DNA of 64,000 nt from assembly GCA_026224775.1 (NCBI GenBank), contig JAMFRP010000003.1, positions 1-64,000 of the forward strand. Direction: 5' to 3'. The position numbers and the translations under genes are program-made. This document shows, one piece after another, positions 1 through 9,965 of this stretch (position 1 is its first letter; each line of letters begins with the position of its first letter). Source of the stretch: Bacteroidota bacterium (GTDB taxonomy: Bacteria; Bacteroidota; Bacteroidia; Sphingobacteriales; Sphingobacteriaceae). The notes below the pieces were generated by a model, which saw only the letters and a list, made by a program, of their open reading frames with translations, was not told where the DNA came from and made no database searches.

Positions 1-871
1 CTTTGGAAGCAGCATGCACGTCGTCAGATGAAACTTTATGATTGATATAAAAATCGGCTATCGCCCCGCAGTCCGAAACAACTAAATATTTAAAGCCCCA
101 ATCATCGCGAAGTATCCTTTCGAGTAAGCGGTTGCTGCCGCAGCAAGGCTCATCGTCCAAACGCTGGTAAGCACACATCACTTCCCGGACATCGGATTGC
201 TCGACCAATGATTTAAAAGCCGGTAAATAGGTTTCCCATAAATCGCGGGGACTCACGTTGTTGAGATTCAATGTATGGCGGCTCCATTCCGGGCCTGAAT
301 GAACAGCAAAATGCTTGGCACAAGCGAGGAGCTTTTTATACCTGGAGCTAGGAGGCCCCTGAAGTCCATTTACAACCGAAATGCCCATGCGCGAGGTTAA
401 ATACGGATCTTCACCATAGGTTTCCTGTCCCCGGCCCCAACGCGGGTCGCGAAATATATTGATATTGGGCGTCCAAACCGAAAGGTTCAGAAACGCGCGG
501 TTTTCTTCACCATTTTTCCTTGCCTGGTTGTATTTGGCACGAAATTCATCAGAAACAGCATCAAATACATGATAAACAAGCCGATCATCAAATGACGCGG
601 CCATCCCAATTGGTTCAGGAAAAACAGTAACGTCATTGCTTTGCGCGAGACCATGCAAAGCCTCGCTCCACCAATTGAATTTTTTTATTCCCAATCGGGG
701 AATGGCTTCAGACTGATCACACATCAGGGCAGCTTTCTCTTGTAAGGACAGACGGGATATTAAATCCCTGGCCCGCTCCTCGGAAGTCAACTTTGGATTC
801 TGGAATGACAGCTGTCCAAAGAGATTTAACGAAAACAATAAAATAGCACCAATTATTATACCTCTTTTCAT
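1..871 (-). CDS. Glycoside hydrolase family 3 beta-glucosidase/xylosidase, N-terminal part (cut by window edge)
   Basis: 290 codons are visible from the ATG at 871; the gene continues past base 1. The protein opens with a signal peptide (MKRGIIIGAILLFSLNLFG), so it is exported. It then reads as a GH3 N-terminal barrel, with landmarks RDPRWGRGQETYGEDP, the CAKHFAVHSGPE region and a nucleophile motif V-S-D-C-G-A with Asp267. GH3 enzymes remove terminal beta-glucose or beta-xylose from oligosaccharides. As the last gene of the SusC-SusD-GH5 unit it most likely trims gluco-oligosaccharides left after alpha-xylosidase action. The C-terminal half is outside the window, so whether it prefers glucose or xylose cannot be judged. 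Confidence 0.9.
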   Translation of the reverse strand, partial: MKRGIIIGAILLFSLNLFGQLSFQNPKLTSEERARDLISRLSLQEKAALMCDQSEAIPRLGIKKFNWWSEALHGLAQSNDVTVFPEPIGMAASFDDRLVYHVFDAVSDEFRAKYNQARKNGEENRAFLNLSVWTPNINIFRDPRWGRGQETYGEDPYLTSRMGISVVNGLQGPPSSRYKKLLACAKHFAVHSGPEWSRHTLNLNNVSPRDLWETYLPAFKSLVEQSDVREVMCAYQRLDDEPCCGSNRLLERILRDDWGFKYLVVSDCGAIADFYINHKVSSDDVHAASK

Positions 872-1160
872 ATATTATCTTTGCATCTGACTCTCACAGT
901 ACAATTGTCTGCAAGGGTTGTGCGTTTTTCGATTTAAACTGTTAAAAGGACCAAAATCGCCATGAATACCTTTGTAGACTCTTTATCTCAAGAGACCCTT
1001 CTTTTCTGCATTGTGGCTAACTTAAAGCCCAAAATTCTGCCAGTATCACAGATGAAAATATTTCATCCAATGGTACCGGCAGTTCTTTGTGTCATCAGTC
1101 TTGAATAACTTTCATTCAAAACTCTCCTGCAATAAAAATATACGCTCCTCTTTTATCATA
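872..1160. other. Gene-free stretch upstream of GH3
   Basis: No credible reading frame is seen here. With the hairpin at 1161-1250 it separates GH3 from the preceding GH5 gene by almost 400 bases, unusually wide for genes of the same unit. GH3 may therefore have its own promoter in this stretch, but I could not pick out a convincing TAnnTTTG box. Confidence 0.3.
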
Positions 1161-1250
1161 GGGCACCTCTACAAACTCACCTTTATTTCTTCTCCTTTGG
1201 AGAGGAATTAAAGGTGAGGGATAAAACAAAACGAGTTTTTAGAGGTGTCC
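1161..1250. repeat. Nested inverted repeat, REP/MITE-like hairpin
   Basis: Outer arms GGGCACCTCTACAAACTC (1161-1178) and GAGTTTTTAGAGGTGTCC (1233-1250) pair. Inner arms 1176-1195 and 1199-1218 match at about 18 of 20 positions around a 3-base loop. The whole 90-base unit can fold into one long stem. It lies between GH5 (ending 1269) and GH3 (starting 871), both on the minus strand, and could attenuate read-through into GH3. A dispersed repetitive element is the more likely origin. Confidence 0.65.
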
Positions 1251-1268
1251 TAAATAAGTGTAACCTGC

Positions 1269-2882
1269 TTATTGAAACGGCGTGCCTGAGCCGTATGTAG
1301 CTATGCCTCTGTTTACGCCAACTTTTACCGAATCCAGTGTTACCTTGTCTCCTACATACGCTGGCCCGGTCGGAACTCCGTTATTAGCGGGCCGGTTAAA
1401 TATACCTGCCCATAAATACGGTATTACGCCATTTGCTTTGGCTTGTTGGGCAATATAAGCAATGAAATGTGTCTCAGATGCTCTTGATTTTAACGAATCG
1501 GCCTGATACCCTGCTAATCTCGCAAAGTGATCACTCGGCGCATATTCGCCCATAAACAATGGGATACCCTTATCAGCAAATCTTTTTTTCACGGTTTTAA
1601 ATATAGAATCTGCATAATCTTCTTCAGTCGAGGCTACGCAATTGCGGGTCAAAAACAGCGGATTTGTTGTATGATAATTAGTATATGTACCGTTTACAGA
1701 ATACGTCATCCTGTTCCCCCAAAAATACAACTCAATACCCCAGCTTGCGTCTTGAGGTGTCGCTGTATTATCATTACCTCCTAATATGCAATATTGCGAC
1801 GGGTTATAATAATGGAACTCAAGCATCATTCTATTATGCGTAATATCGGTAGGTAGCGAAGGTGTTTTATACACGTTAGCCGGATTGAGTAATGAGTTAG
1901 CCGCATCTATTGACGCAGAAGGCGACTGAATAACTAAAGTACGATAAACATTTTTACCGCCAGTACTTCGCACCGCGTTGATAAATGATTGGTGATACCG
2001 CATTAAGGTAGCCGTTGATGTTGGATCGACAGCACTGGTTTCGTTGCAACTGGCAAACATCAAATGCTCGTCAAAACCGCGCATAGCTGTAGCTATTTGC
2101 TCCCAATATGCTTTATGCCTGGCATTAGCGGTATCCTGTGCAGCACCGGTAAGCGTAGTTCCGGGATCATAATGAATATTAATGGTCACATACATACCAT
2201 CATTAACGCCATATTGAACCACCTGTTGAATGCGGGCAAGCCAGGCCGGATCTATTTGTGCAGTTGCAGCGTTAATTAAATGGTCAGCGTATTCAATAGG
2301 TACTCTTACGGCATTTACACCATTTGCTTTTAACAAATCAAACATTTGCTGGGTAATTGGCGGGTTTCCCCATCCGGTTTCGCTACCCGGGGCTTCCATG
2401 GTATCCCAGAAATTCCAACCATAGGTAATGTTTGCGGCAATTTGCGAAGCTGTGCTACTCATGCCAGTTGCATCAGCTGCTATTGCCGATGTATTGTAGG
2501 ATGGGAAAATAATAACATCCTGCCACACATTAATATTTCGGGTCTGGCCATTCGTTGCATTTAAAATTAACTGCAACGAACGACTCGCGCCCGATTTATT
2601 ATTAGCGTTACCTGTTAAAGTAATGACAGCATTACCGCTACCACCCGATGTTTGGCTTAATTTCAGCCATCCAAAACCAGTAGTATCAATACTCCACGCG
2701 GCATTCGACGTAAATGTTAACATTTTGGTGCCGCCACCTGCTGGTATTGTATCGGTAACATTAGCCTGTGTAAGTTGCGGGGCATTTATGGTGTTTTTCT
2801 TGCAGGAAACGACAGCTAACAGTGCGATAAATATCCCGGCAATCTTGTAGGCTGTCCCTATTTTTTTTATCATCATTTTCAT
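1269..2882 (-). CDS. Endo-beta-glucanase/xyloglucanase, GH5 with BACON domain, lipoprotein
   Basis: This 537-residue enzyme has a lipoprotein signal (LLAVVSC, Cys27), so it is probably anchored on the outer membrane. A BACON module covers about residues 40-122 (T-S-N-A-A-W-S-I and the closing I-N-V-W-Q). A GH5 barrel runs from about 130 to the end. The expected acid/base is Glu281 (A-S-C-N-E) and the nucleophile Glu446 (P-L-F-M-G-E-Y). BACON-GH5 is the architecture of the surface endo-xyloglucanase of the Bacteroides ovatus xyloglucan locus, and the catalytic domain resembles subfamily 4. It would make the first endo cut in the glucan backbone. It follows the SusC/SusD/glycan-binding genes with a 50-base gap, consistent with one operon. 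Confidence 0.92.
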   Translation of the reverse strand: MKMMIKKIGTAYKIAGIFIALLAVVSCKKNTINAPQLTQANVTDTIPAGGGTKMLTFTSNAAWSIDTTGFGWLKLSQTSGGSGNAVITLTGNANNKSGASRSLQLILNATNGQTRNINVWQDVIIFPSYNTSAIAADATGMSSTASQIAANITYGWNFWDTMEAPGSETGWGNPPITQQMFDLLKANGVNAVRVPIEYADHLINAATAQIDPAWLARIQQVVQYGVNDGMYVTINIHYDPGTTLTGAAQDTANARHKAYWEQIATAMRGFDEHLMFASCNETSAVDPTSTATLMRYHQSFINAVRSTGGKNVYRTLVIQSPSASIDAANSLLNPANVYKTPSLPTDITHNRMMLEFHYYNPSQYCILGGNDNTATPQDASWGIELYFWGNRMTYSVNGTYTNYHTTNPLFLTRNCVASTEEDYADSIFKTVKKRFADKGIPLFMGEYAPSDHFARLAGYQADSLKSRASETHFIAYIAQQAKANGVIPYLWAGIFNRPANNGVPTGPAYVGDKVTLDSVKVGVNRGIATYGSGTPFQ

Positions 2883-2932
2883 ATTCTACTTATTTAAAAG
2901 CCCGCAGCAATATGTTGCCGCGGGGGTTTAAT

Positions 2933-4411
2933 CTATTTAATTTTTACACATCTGAAATTATCAAAAGCACCATAAAAGCCGGTTGCTGTGGCCGCCGTGC
3001 CATAGTTATAGATATACACTGTAGTTGAGGTATTTCCTGAAGGACCTGTTAAATCGGTAATTTGCGCAACTGGAGCCCCTTCACCCGCGCCAAGCGTAGG
3101 ATCTGTTGTCTTGAATGATGACAAAGGAATAGTTACCGTTATCCAGCTGTTATTTTTCACCAAGCCGGTTGTAGTGTATGCAGCAGTAGACCCGGTTTTT
3201 TGCCATGGTTCCCATCTGTATATAAAGCTACCAAACCCGGTTTGAATAATAATGGAACCACCATTCCAGGGTTGCGGAACACTTACTTCGAATTTAAATG
3301 CCCATTTGCTTGGTGGATCGTTAAGATTGGCTGCCGGCACCCACTGTTCTGCATTCATGAGTATGGCATAGTTGGAATACGTATTCCCTTCTCCTGGGGC
3401 CAGGATACCGGTTTTTAGCACCATATACTGGGTTGAATTACCGGGAAAATCAGGGCTGCCACTTGTATAGTTCGAACCACCATACCATTCCCAGTTAAAC
3501 AAACCACTCCATTCCCAATTTGATATCGCGCCTGTGGCTACATCATTCACGTTGTACACAGTTGCAACTGTGCCAAACTTTGTGGTCACAGATGCAGGTC
3601 CGCTTTGCGATATGGAAGGCATAACAAAGCCGATAGAATTTCCCGTAGCGGATGATGTAAAGGAAGTAATGGCAGTACCCGCGAAAGTTACCGCCTGAAT
3701 ACTTTTAAAATACGTACCATAAATATAAACAGAATCGCCAGGGCTGGCGTTTTCATCCGAAATACTGGTAATGGTTGGTGTGGCATTTATTGTATCCAGA
3801 ACGGTACCAGACTTAGTGGTTACTACTATTTGATTCGTGGGTGTTGCTGCCGGCATAAGAAAACCAAGGGCAGTACCATCAGGGCTTGAATTAAACGATG
3901 AAATCTTGGTTCCCCCATATACAAAGTGCTGAACCAACACTAAATTTGCACCATAAAGATAAACCGAATCGCCAGGAGTGGCAAACACATTGGAGATAGC
4001 GGTAATCGTTGGCGCCGCGGGGCCCAATTTAAAAGAAAAAGTTGTTGTACCTCCAGGTGTTGTATAGGTGAGAGTATAAAGCTTAGCGGTATCAATTGTT
4101 GAAAACGCTATCGTTGGTATTTGTACCACCGCGCTATTCGGCGCAAATAAAGCAGTATTGAAAGTTGCAGGTACTCCATCAAAGTCGATTTGGGTAGCGT
4201 TTTGCAAGTTGTGCCCTGTTATAACAACCCATTGGGTATTTGCTACGGCGCTATGTAAAACTGTATCATTAGGTGAGGCAACATAATTCCTAACGGCCGT
4301 AATGACAGGAGCCATAGAATTTTCGCTATTTTTCTTACAAGCAGGGAGTAAACCCACTAACGCGAAGAGAAGCGACAATAAACACAGGCGGGCGTCTAAT
4401 TTTTTTTTCAT
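2933..4411 (-). CDS. Surface glycan-binding protein with IPT/TIG repeats (SGBP-B type)
   Basis: 492 residues with a lipoprotein signal (LVGLLPAC, Cys25). Three IPT/TIG immunoglobulin-like repeats follow, recognisable from P-x-I-T-x-I/V plus a SPGDSVY-like strand near residues 35, 134 and 213. The C-terminal 200 residues form a Trp/Tyr-rich domain (N-W-E-W-S-G-L-F-N-W-E-W) resembling the glycan-binding end domain of xyloglucan SGBP-B proteins. It has no catalytic motif. The protein probably sits on the cell surface and holds polysaccharide for the SusC/SusD transporter. It lies between susD-like and GH5 genes with gaps of 21 and 50 bases. Confidence 0.88.
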   Translation of the reverse strand: MKKKLDARLCLLSLLFALVGLLPACKKNSENSMAPVITAVRNYVASPNDTVLHSAVANTQWVVITGHNLQNATQIDFDGVPATFNTALFAPNSAVVQIPTIAFSTIDTAKLYTLTYTTPGGTTTFSFKLGPAAPTITAISNVFATPGDSVYLYGANLVLVQHFVYGGTKISSFNSSPDGTALGFLMPAATPTNQIVVTTKSGTVLDTINATPTITSISDENASPGDSVYIYGTYFKSIQAVTFAGTAITSFTSSATGNSIGFVMPSISQSGPASVTTKFGTVATVYNVNDVATGAISNWEWSGLFNWEWYGGSNYTSGSPDFPGNSTQYMVLKTGILAPGEGNTYSNYAILMNAEQWVPAANLNDPPSKWAFKFEVSVPQPWNGGSIIIQTGFGSFIYRWEPWQKTGSTAAYTTTGLVKNNSWITVTIPLSSFKTTDPTLGAGEGAPVAQITDLTGPSGNTSTTVYIYNYGTAATATGFYGAFDNFRCVKIK

Positions 4412-4432
4412 AATAATATATTTAATATTAAA

Positions 4433-6004
4433 TTAATAATAAGGAACAGGTGGCTGTGCCAATTTCGGGTCAGTACTTACCTCGGATGCCGGAATTGGCA
4501 ATGTAAATGAACTTATGGTTGCCGGAAGTGTTGCTACAGTAGCAGTGGTATCTGGCGTGGCTACCTTTGCGACAGGATCATAAGTAAAGGTGTACCTTTT
4601 TTGCGAATTAAGAATATTAACAGCTTTTGCCGGATTGTAATAAGAAAGTCGCACCATGTCAATCCAATATTGCCCTTCAAAAGCCAATTCAATCCTTCTT
4701 TCCCGAAGTATGGTGTCAGCGCTCAATATAGTAGCCGGATTTACGCCGGCCCTTGCACGTACTTTGTTAAAATAAAGCAGGGCATCTCCATTCGCAGTGG
4801 AAGCATTATTGCCTAAAATAGCTTCGGCGTATACCAAATATACATCGGCCAACCTAAGCATTGCGAAGTCTTCAGGGGATGACCACTCAGTCATTGTTGG
4901 CGAGTTATTATCTTTTTCGTTGCCAATAATGTGTTTTTTCATACATATCCCAGTTGACGTATAACCGCCATCTGCAGCATCCAGTTCCGGATAATAATCT
5001 CCGGTTAGCATAATAGTGGCTTTGCGCCGTACTGTATCTTTAGCGGTGTACATCTGATACAAGTCCCAGGTTATCTGCAGGGTCTCCCATCCGCCAGTCT
5101 TTTGAGCATTTATAGTAGAAGAGGGTGAGAAATAAACTGGCAATACGTTACCAAATCCGTAACCCACGCCTGGAGCCCATTGAAGTGCAAATAATGATTC
5201 CGGATTGTTGTTGTTTTGCGTCTTGAAAAGATCATAATAACTGGGAAACAAGTTCAATCCACTATTTTTACACACATTGCCTGCGTATTTTTGGGCACTG
5301 TCCAGTAATGCCTGGTTACGTGAGCCGCTTTGTCCCCAACCCGACATAGTTAAATATACTTTGCCCAGCATCCCCTGCGCAGACCATGTGGTTACCCGAC
5401 CTGGTTGATCGGAAACAGGAAGATTTTGCGATGCATAAGTTAGGTCGAGGGTGATAAATTTATAAACATCAGAAACAGTATTACGATTAAGCAAAGGGTT
5501 ATTTACCAACTTGGTGTTATCCTCAATAATAGGCACGGCACCCCAATAAACAACCAAATGATAATAGGCTACCGCGCGAATAAACCTTGCTTCGGCGATT
5601 GCTTGATTTTTGTTTACAACCGGTATAGACGCAGAAGATTGATTTATGGCATTAATAACCATATTGCACTGTGCAATAACATTGTACAGACCTGTCCAGC
5701 CACTCGATACAATGCCATTTTGCGCTGTAATTGTACGTGTATAAAGCTGCATTAAATCGCCATAATAGCTGTATAAGGCTGTTCCGGGCAATACATCGCC
5801 GAGTAGTAGCCAAGGCTGCTGCCATTGCCACCAAGGCGCCCCCCCATACAGATTCGCTGTAGCCAACCGCAAATCGGAGGGGGATTGGTAAAAATTATCA
5901 GAACTGATCTGCGAGGTGGACGGACGGTCCAAGAAACTCTTTTTGCACCCTGCAATTGCTGCGCAGCATAGCAAAATGATTACAATTTTATAAATTGGTT
6001 TCAT
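4433..6004 (-). CDS. SusD/RagB-like nutrient-binding outer membrane lipoprotein
   Basis: 523 residues, starting with a lipoprotein signal (CCAAIAGCKK, Cys20). The mature start F-L-D-R-P-S-T-S-Q is typical of SusD proteins, and the TPR-containing N-terminal half (A-E-A-R-F-I-R-A-V-A-Y-Y-H-L) and the C-terminal SusD domain (E-R-R-I-E-L-A-F-E-G) are both present. SusD lipoproteins cap the SusC barrel and bind oligosaccharides before import. The gene follows susC-like by 27 bases. The ligand is expected to be xyloglucan oligosaccharide because of the neighbouring enzymes. Confidence 0.95.
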   Translation of the reverse strand: MKPIYKIVIILLCCAAIAGCKKSFLDRPSTSQISSDNFYQSPSDLRLATANLYGGAPWWQWQQPWLLLGDVLPGTALYSYYGDLMQLYTRTITAQNGIVSSGWTGLYNVIAQCNMVINAINQSSASIPVVNKNQAIAEARFIRAVAYYHLVVYWGAVPIIEDNTKLVNNPLLNRNTVSDVYKFITLDLTYASQNLPVSDQPGRVTTWSAQGMLGKVYLTMSGWGQSGSRNQALLDSAQKYAGNVCKNSGLNLFPSYYDLFKTQNNNNPESLFALQWAPGVGYGFGNVLPVYFSPSSTINAQKTGGWETLQITWDLYQMYTAKDTVRRKATIMLTGDYYPELDAADGGYTSTGICMKKHIIGNEKDNNSPTMTEWSSPEDFAMLRLADVYLVYAEAILGNNASTANGDALLYFNKVRARAGVNPATILSADTILRERRIELAFEGQYWIDMVRLSYYNPAKAVNILNSQKRYTFTYDPVAKVATPDTTATVATLPATISSFTLPIPASEVSTDPKLAQPPVPYY

Positions 6005-6031
6005 AAATATCTCTTTTAATTGGTGATTGTG

Positions 6032-9000
6032 TTATTTGTTAAAGGTTATGTTTGCACCAATAGTATATACTCGTGGCTGCGGATAGTAACCGCTGTCCCA
6101 ACCTGCCTGAAGAGGGTTCCACGAACCAATTTCAGGATCCATGCCCTGGTATTTTGTAATGGTAAACACATTAGTTACGGTAGCATATACCCGGATTGAA
6201 TGCACGTATATTTTCGACAAAACACTTTCAGGCAGGCGGTAACCTAATGTGATGTTTTTGCACTTCAGGAATGACCCATCTTGTATATACAAACTAGAAG
6301 AACGCGTATTATCGTTGGTATTGTCATTTCTCAAACCTACAATAGTTGTACTCGGGTTGGTAACATATACATTGTTAATATCGGATGCAGAGCCATTGGG
6401 ATTTATTAAAGCCAAATGCGCGTAATTTGATACCGATGAAAAATAGGCAGTACTAGCAATGGGGTTGGTTTGTGTTATAGACAGTTGATTGAATATTTTG
6501 TTGCCATAGTCGCCGCTAAAGAAAAAATTCAGGTCAAAGCTTTTGTAAGAAAATGAATTGTTGATACCATACTGGAATTTCGGGATCGGCGAACCCAAAA
6601 AAGTTTCATCTCTTGAGTCGATAATACCGTCGCCATTTAAGTCCTTATACATATGGTCGCCGTACCAGATCCCCCCGCCTGATGAAGAAATTGGATAAGG
6701 TTGGCCGGATTGGTTAACAGGCAAGGCATGTGTTTGAAAATCTTTGGCTGTTGCAAATATGCCGTCGTAAACATATCCGTAAAATTCGCCGATGGGCTGC
6801 CCTACCACTGTTTTTTCGATTACCTCGTTATTAGTACCAGATGTTTGGGTTAAGCTGGCGTCAGATCCGCCATTACCTAAACTAAGCACTTTATTAATGT
6901 TCCGCGATATGGTAAAACCACTTTTCCAGGTGAAATTCTTATGGTTAATATTGGTAGTACTGATCTGGAAATCAATCCCACTATTGCGCATAGAACCAAC
7001 ATTGGCATAAGGCCCTGCCATGGCCCCCGGCGAATAACCGGTAGTGGTACCCGAATATAGAGGAAGCGGTTCCTGTAACAAAAGTCCGTGTGTTTCGCGG
7101 TCATAAACATCTAACGAAAAACTTAAACGCTCATTAAAAAACGATCCGTCAAGCCCGGCATCGTAATAATTTGTTTTTTCCCAGTTAACGTCAGGATTAG
7201 GCAAATTGGATTGAAACTGTGCGGTACCTGATAAACCGTTAGCCTCTGTTGTAAGCTGGGTTACATAAGAATTGCCCGGTATGTTTTGGTTATTGGTAAG
7301 CCCATAACTGAGCCTCAGTTTCAATTCGTTTACAGCTTTTACATCTTTCAAAAAAACTTCATTATTAATTTTCCAGGCAAATGCCCCCGAATAGGTAGTA
7401 GCCCATCGATTGTTAGCTGGAAAATTCGATGAACCATCGTCCCGGATATTGGCGGTGATCAGATATTTATCATCCCAGGATAAATTGACACGGCCAAAAT
7501 AAGATTCCAATGCACTACCCAGCCCATAACTACCTGAATTTGTAGCCGTAGTAGGATCGCCGGCACTAATTGATTTAACAGAGTTTGAAGGGAAATTTGA
7601 CCGTGCGCCACTAAGATTTTCGAAGGAGCTCGACTGCGATTCATGCCCGGCTAAAGCATTAAGATTAAATTTACTGAAATTATGGTTATACGTTATAAAA
7701 TTACGTAATACCGTATAAATATTTTGGGACATGTTTGAGCTACCACTGCTGGTGCCATTAACAACTTTACCAAAAGTATAAACTGGCGTAAAATTGTCGG
7801 TAGTACCAAAATCGAAATTACCCGATACTTCAGTACGGAATGACAAATCTTTAGTAAATTGTATTTCGGCATACGCGTTGCCAAACACTTGATTTTTCGT
7901 TGAAACGTTTGTTACAAGTTGGGCTATTGCTACAGGGTTTACAGTACCAGGCACCCAGCCGTCTGTGTTGGTAACCCCTCCCCAGGAGCCATCGGAGTTC
8001 TGTACAGGAACATCAGGCGTAAGGCTTAATGCCGAACTTATTACATTAGAGGCGGTACTATTTTGATTTTCATAAATATGCGCCAATTGAAGGCTGGTTC
8101 CAATTTTCAGCCAATTAGTGGTTTTATTGTCCAAGTTCAGCCGAACGGAGTATCTTGTGAAATCCGACCCAAGCGCAATTCCTTGCTGATCGAAATAAGA
8201 GGCCGACAATAAATATTGGGTTTTGGGATCGCCGCCGCTTACTGTTATTGTATTGCTATTCATTGGTGCCCTCCGGAATAATTCACTTTGCCAGTTGGTA
8301 CCCGCACCTAAATATTGTGGATTGGCAAAGTCAGCATTTGCACCGAAGCCCCAAACTTGTGCACGGGCATTCATAAAGGTAGCATACTGCTGTAAGTTCA
8401 TTGTAGGGAGTTCCTTTGGTATCTCCTGATCACCAGTATAGAAATCGTAACTTACCATTGGTGCCCCAATTTTGCCTCTTTTTGTGGTAATAACAACAAC
8501 GCCATTGGTTGCCTGTGAACCATATATAGCGGTTGCAGATGCGTCTTTCAATACGTCTATTGATTCTATTTCAGCCGGATTGATAGCATTTAATGGATTA
8601 CCTCCATTACCTGGGTCGCTAACTGGAGGAATAATAACACCATCTATTACATATAATGGTGAGTTAGAACCGGTTATTGAAGACACGCCACGTATTTGAA
8701 TGGATACACCACCACCGGGTTGCCCTGATATCTGTTGCACCACAACACCTGCAACCTTTCCCTGTAAGGCCTGGTCAAAAGTCGTTGGTTGTGTTTCGCG
8801 CAAGTCCGCCCCCTTTATTGAACTGATTGAACCAGTATTATCTTTTCTTGCTTGCTTGGCATAACCAATAACAACCACTTCGTTTAAGTTGCTGGATGTA
8901 GAATTTAGCTTAACATTAATTGTGTTAGCCTGTGTAACCACAATCTCCTGAGATGTATATCCTACAAAGCTAAATACAAGCACATTGCCCGGTACTGCCG

Positions 9001-9211
9001 TTATTGTATAACTACCGTCATTGGCTGTTACTGTACTTGTTTGTGTTCCTTTTACTTTAATGTTTACTCCCTGTATTGCCTGAGCATTGTCGGCATCTCT
9101 TACCTTCCCTACCACCGTAAGGGTTTGCGCGTGGCCTGAAACATAAAGTAACATGCTGGTGATAAGCAATGAAATATAGCGTCTCATTCTCTTTTGTAAA
9201 TTTTTATCCAT
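6032..9211 (-). CDS. SusC/RagA-like TonB-dependent oligosaccharide transporter
   Basis: 1059 residues. A signal peptide (to about residue 28, S-G-H-A-Q) is followed by a carboxypeptidase-regulatory-like domain (30-110), the SusC signature and TonB-box region (N-E-V-V-V-I-G-Y), a plug domain (120-230; Q-I-R-G-V-S-S), and a long beta-barrel ending in F-N-K. It imports oligosaccharides across the outer membrane using TonB energy, paired with the SusD-like lipoprotein just downstream. It is the first gene of its unit and is preceded by a long leader and a copy of the shared upstream element at 9624-9778. Confidence 0.95.
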   Translation of the reverse strand: MDKNLQKRMRRYISLLITSMLLYVSGHAQTLTVVGKVRDADNAQAIQGVNIKVKGTQTSTVTANDGSYTITAVPGNVLVFSFVGYTSQEIVVTQANTINVKLNSTSSNLNEVVVIGYAKQARKDNTGSISSIKGADLRETQPTTFDQALQGKVAGVVVQQISGQPGGGVSIQIRGVSSITGSNSPLYVIDGVIIPPVSDPGNGGNPLNAINPAEIESIDVLKDASATAIYGSQATNGVVVITTKRGKIGAPMVSYDFYTGDQEIPKELPTMNLQQYATFMNARAQVWGFGANADFANPQYLGAGTNWQSELFRRAPMNSNTITVSGGDPKTQYLLSASYFDQQGIALGSDFTRYSVRLNLDNKTTNWLKIGTSLQLAHIYENQNSTASNVISSALSLTPDVPVQNSDGSWGGVTNTDGWVPGTVNPVAIAQLVTNVSTKNQVFGNAYAEIQFTKDLSFRTEVSGNFDFGTTDNFTPVYTFGKVVNGTSSGSSNMSQNIYTVLRNFITYNHNFSKFNLNALAGHESQSSSFENLSGARSNFPSNSVKSISAGDPTTATNSGSYGLGSALESYFGRVNLSWDDKYLITANIRDDGSSNFPANNRWATTYSGAFAWKINNEVFLKDVKAVNELKLRLSYGLTNNQNIPGNSYVTQLTTEANGLSGTAQFQSNLPNPDVNWEKTNYYDAGLDGSFFNERLSFSLDVYDRETHGLLLQEPLPLYSGTTTGYSPGAMAGPYANVGSMRNSGIDFQISTTNINHKNFTWKSGFTISRNINKVLSLGNGGSDASLTQTSGTNNEVIEKTVVGQPIGEFYGYVYDGIFATAKDFQTHALPVNQSGQPYPISSSGGGIWYGDHMYKDLNGDGIIDSRDETFLGSPIPKFQYGINNSFSYKSFDLNFFFSGDYGNKIFNQLSITQTNPIASTAYFSSVSNYAHLALINPNGSASDINNVYVTNPSTTIVGLRNDNTNDNTRSSSLYIQDGSFLKCKNITLGYRLPESVLSKIYVHSIRVYATVTNVFTITKYQGMDPEIGSWNPLQAGWDSGYYPQPRVYTIGANITFNK

Positions 9212-9623
9212 TGATAAAGGATTTTTAAGTTTTTTAATAATTAGGTTAATTGGTTTTTGGTTAGTGTTTAATTGGTTTTAATTTTCATTCATATCTGTTT
9301 TAATTTTAAATTATGGATACACAAACGCAGCGAAAGACCTTTAAAATTTACCTCCCTGACGGTTTATGCACATTAAACTGCGCGAACTGTCAGAAAAAAC
9401 TTTAAACACAGTCAGATGCTGTTTATTAAGTCAGAAAATAAATTAACTGTTGGTTCTATTAATAATTGGTGGAACATTGTTTAAGGCAGCATTAAACAGC
9501 GATATTAAACCCATGTTCCGAGGGATGAAACTATGATAACCTGAAAAAAGGAAAGGGCTGTTTTGAACAAAAAGATAGACGAAAAATCCAATACTATATA
9601 AATACCTGTAAATAAGTATCTTA
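9212..9623 (-). promoter_or_regulatory. Long untranslated leader of the SusC unit
   Basis: About 410 AT-rich bases lie between the proposed promoter (minus-strand box TGAGTTTG, 9633-9640) and the SusC start. A short reading frame for 61 residues (9443-9628) starts almost at the promoter box and has no recognisable features, so I do not call it a gene. A weak stem GTTTAA/TTAAAC lies near 9478-9496. The leader length is similar to that of the GH5-GH51 unit. Confidence 0.35.
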
Positions 9624-9778
9624 AACACAAAACAAACTCATTCCAGCATAAAATCGAACTAAGCAAGAATTTAGAATAGGTTGAACCGTTATGAAAATGC
9701 AGCTAATGGCATTGATCGACCAAAACAAACGCTGACAGTTGTGTCACCTTTTATAGGAAACGAAAATTTGAAAGAAAC
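9624..9778 (-). promoter_or_regulatory. Shared upstream element, copy C (SusC unit)
   Basis: This is the most diverged of three related elements. It shares an AAAACAAAC block (9631-9637), an ACGAAA block, and TTTGAAAGAAA (9767-9777), the last identical to copy B. The distance between the CAAAC box and the TTTG block is 134 bases here against 164 in both other copies, so about 30 bases are missing. On the minus strand CAAAC reads as the end of a TAnnTTTG-like -7 box. Confidence 0.5.
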
Positions 9779-9965
9779 TGTTGGACAATAATTGCTGTAT
9801 CCAAACCCGTCCGCTTACTGTAAATCCTATCCTTCTTTCCAAAGCTTACCGAACGATAAAAGGCATACCATTATTTGCTGCAGTCTGTTTTGAAGGTATG
9901 TTCCTGCCCGGTTGCTTTTGACTCATTTCACTCGCATTTACAGGAAATAAACAACGTGAAAGTCA

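Noticed and set aside
9443..9628. 61-codon minus-strand frame in the SusC leader
   Set aside because: It starts almost on the predicted promoter box and its sequence has no domain or signal; it looks like chance in AT-rich DNA.
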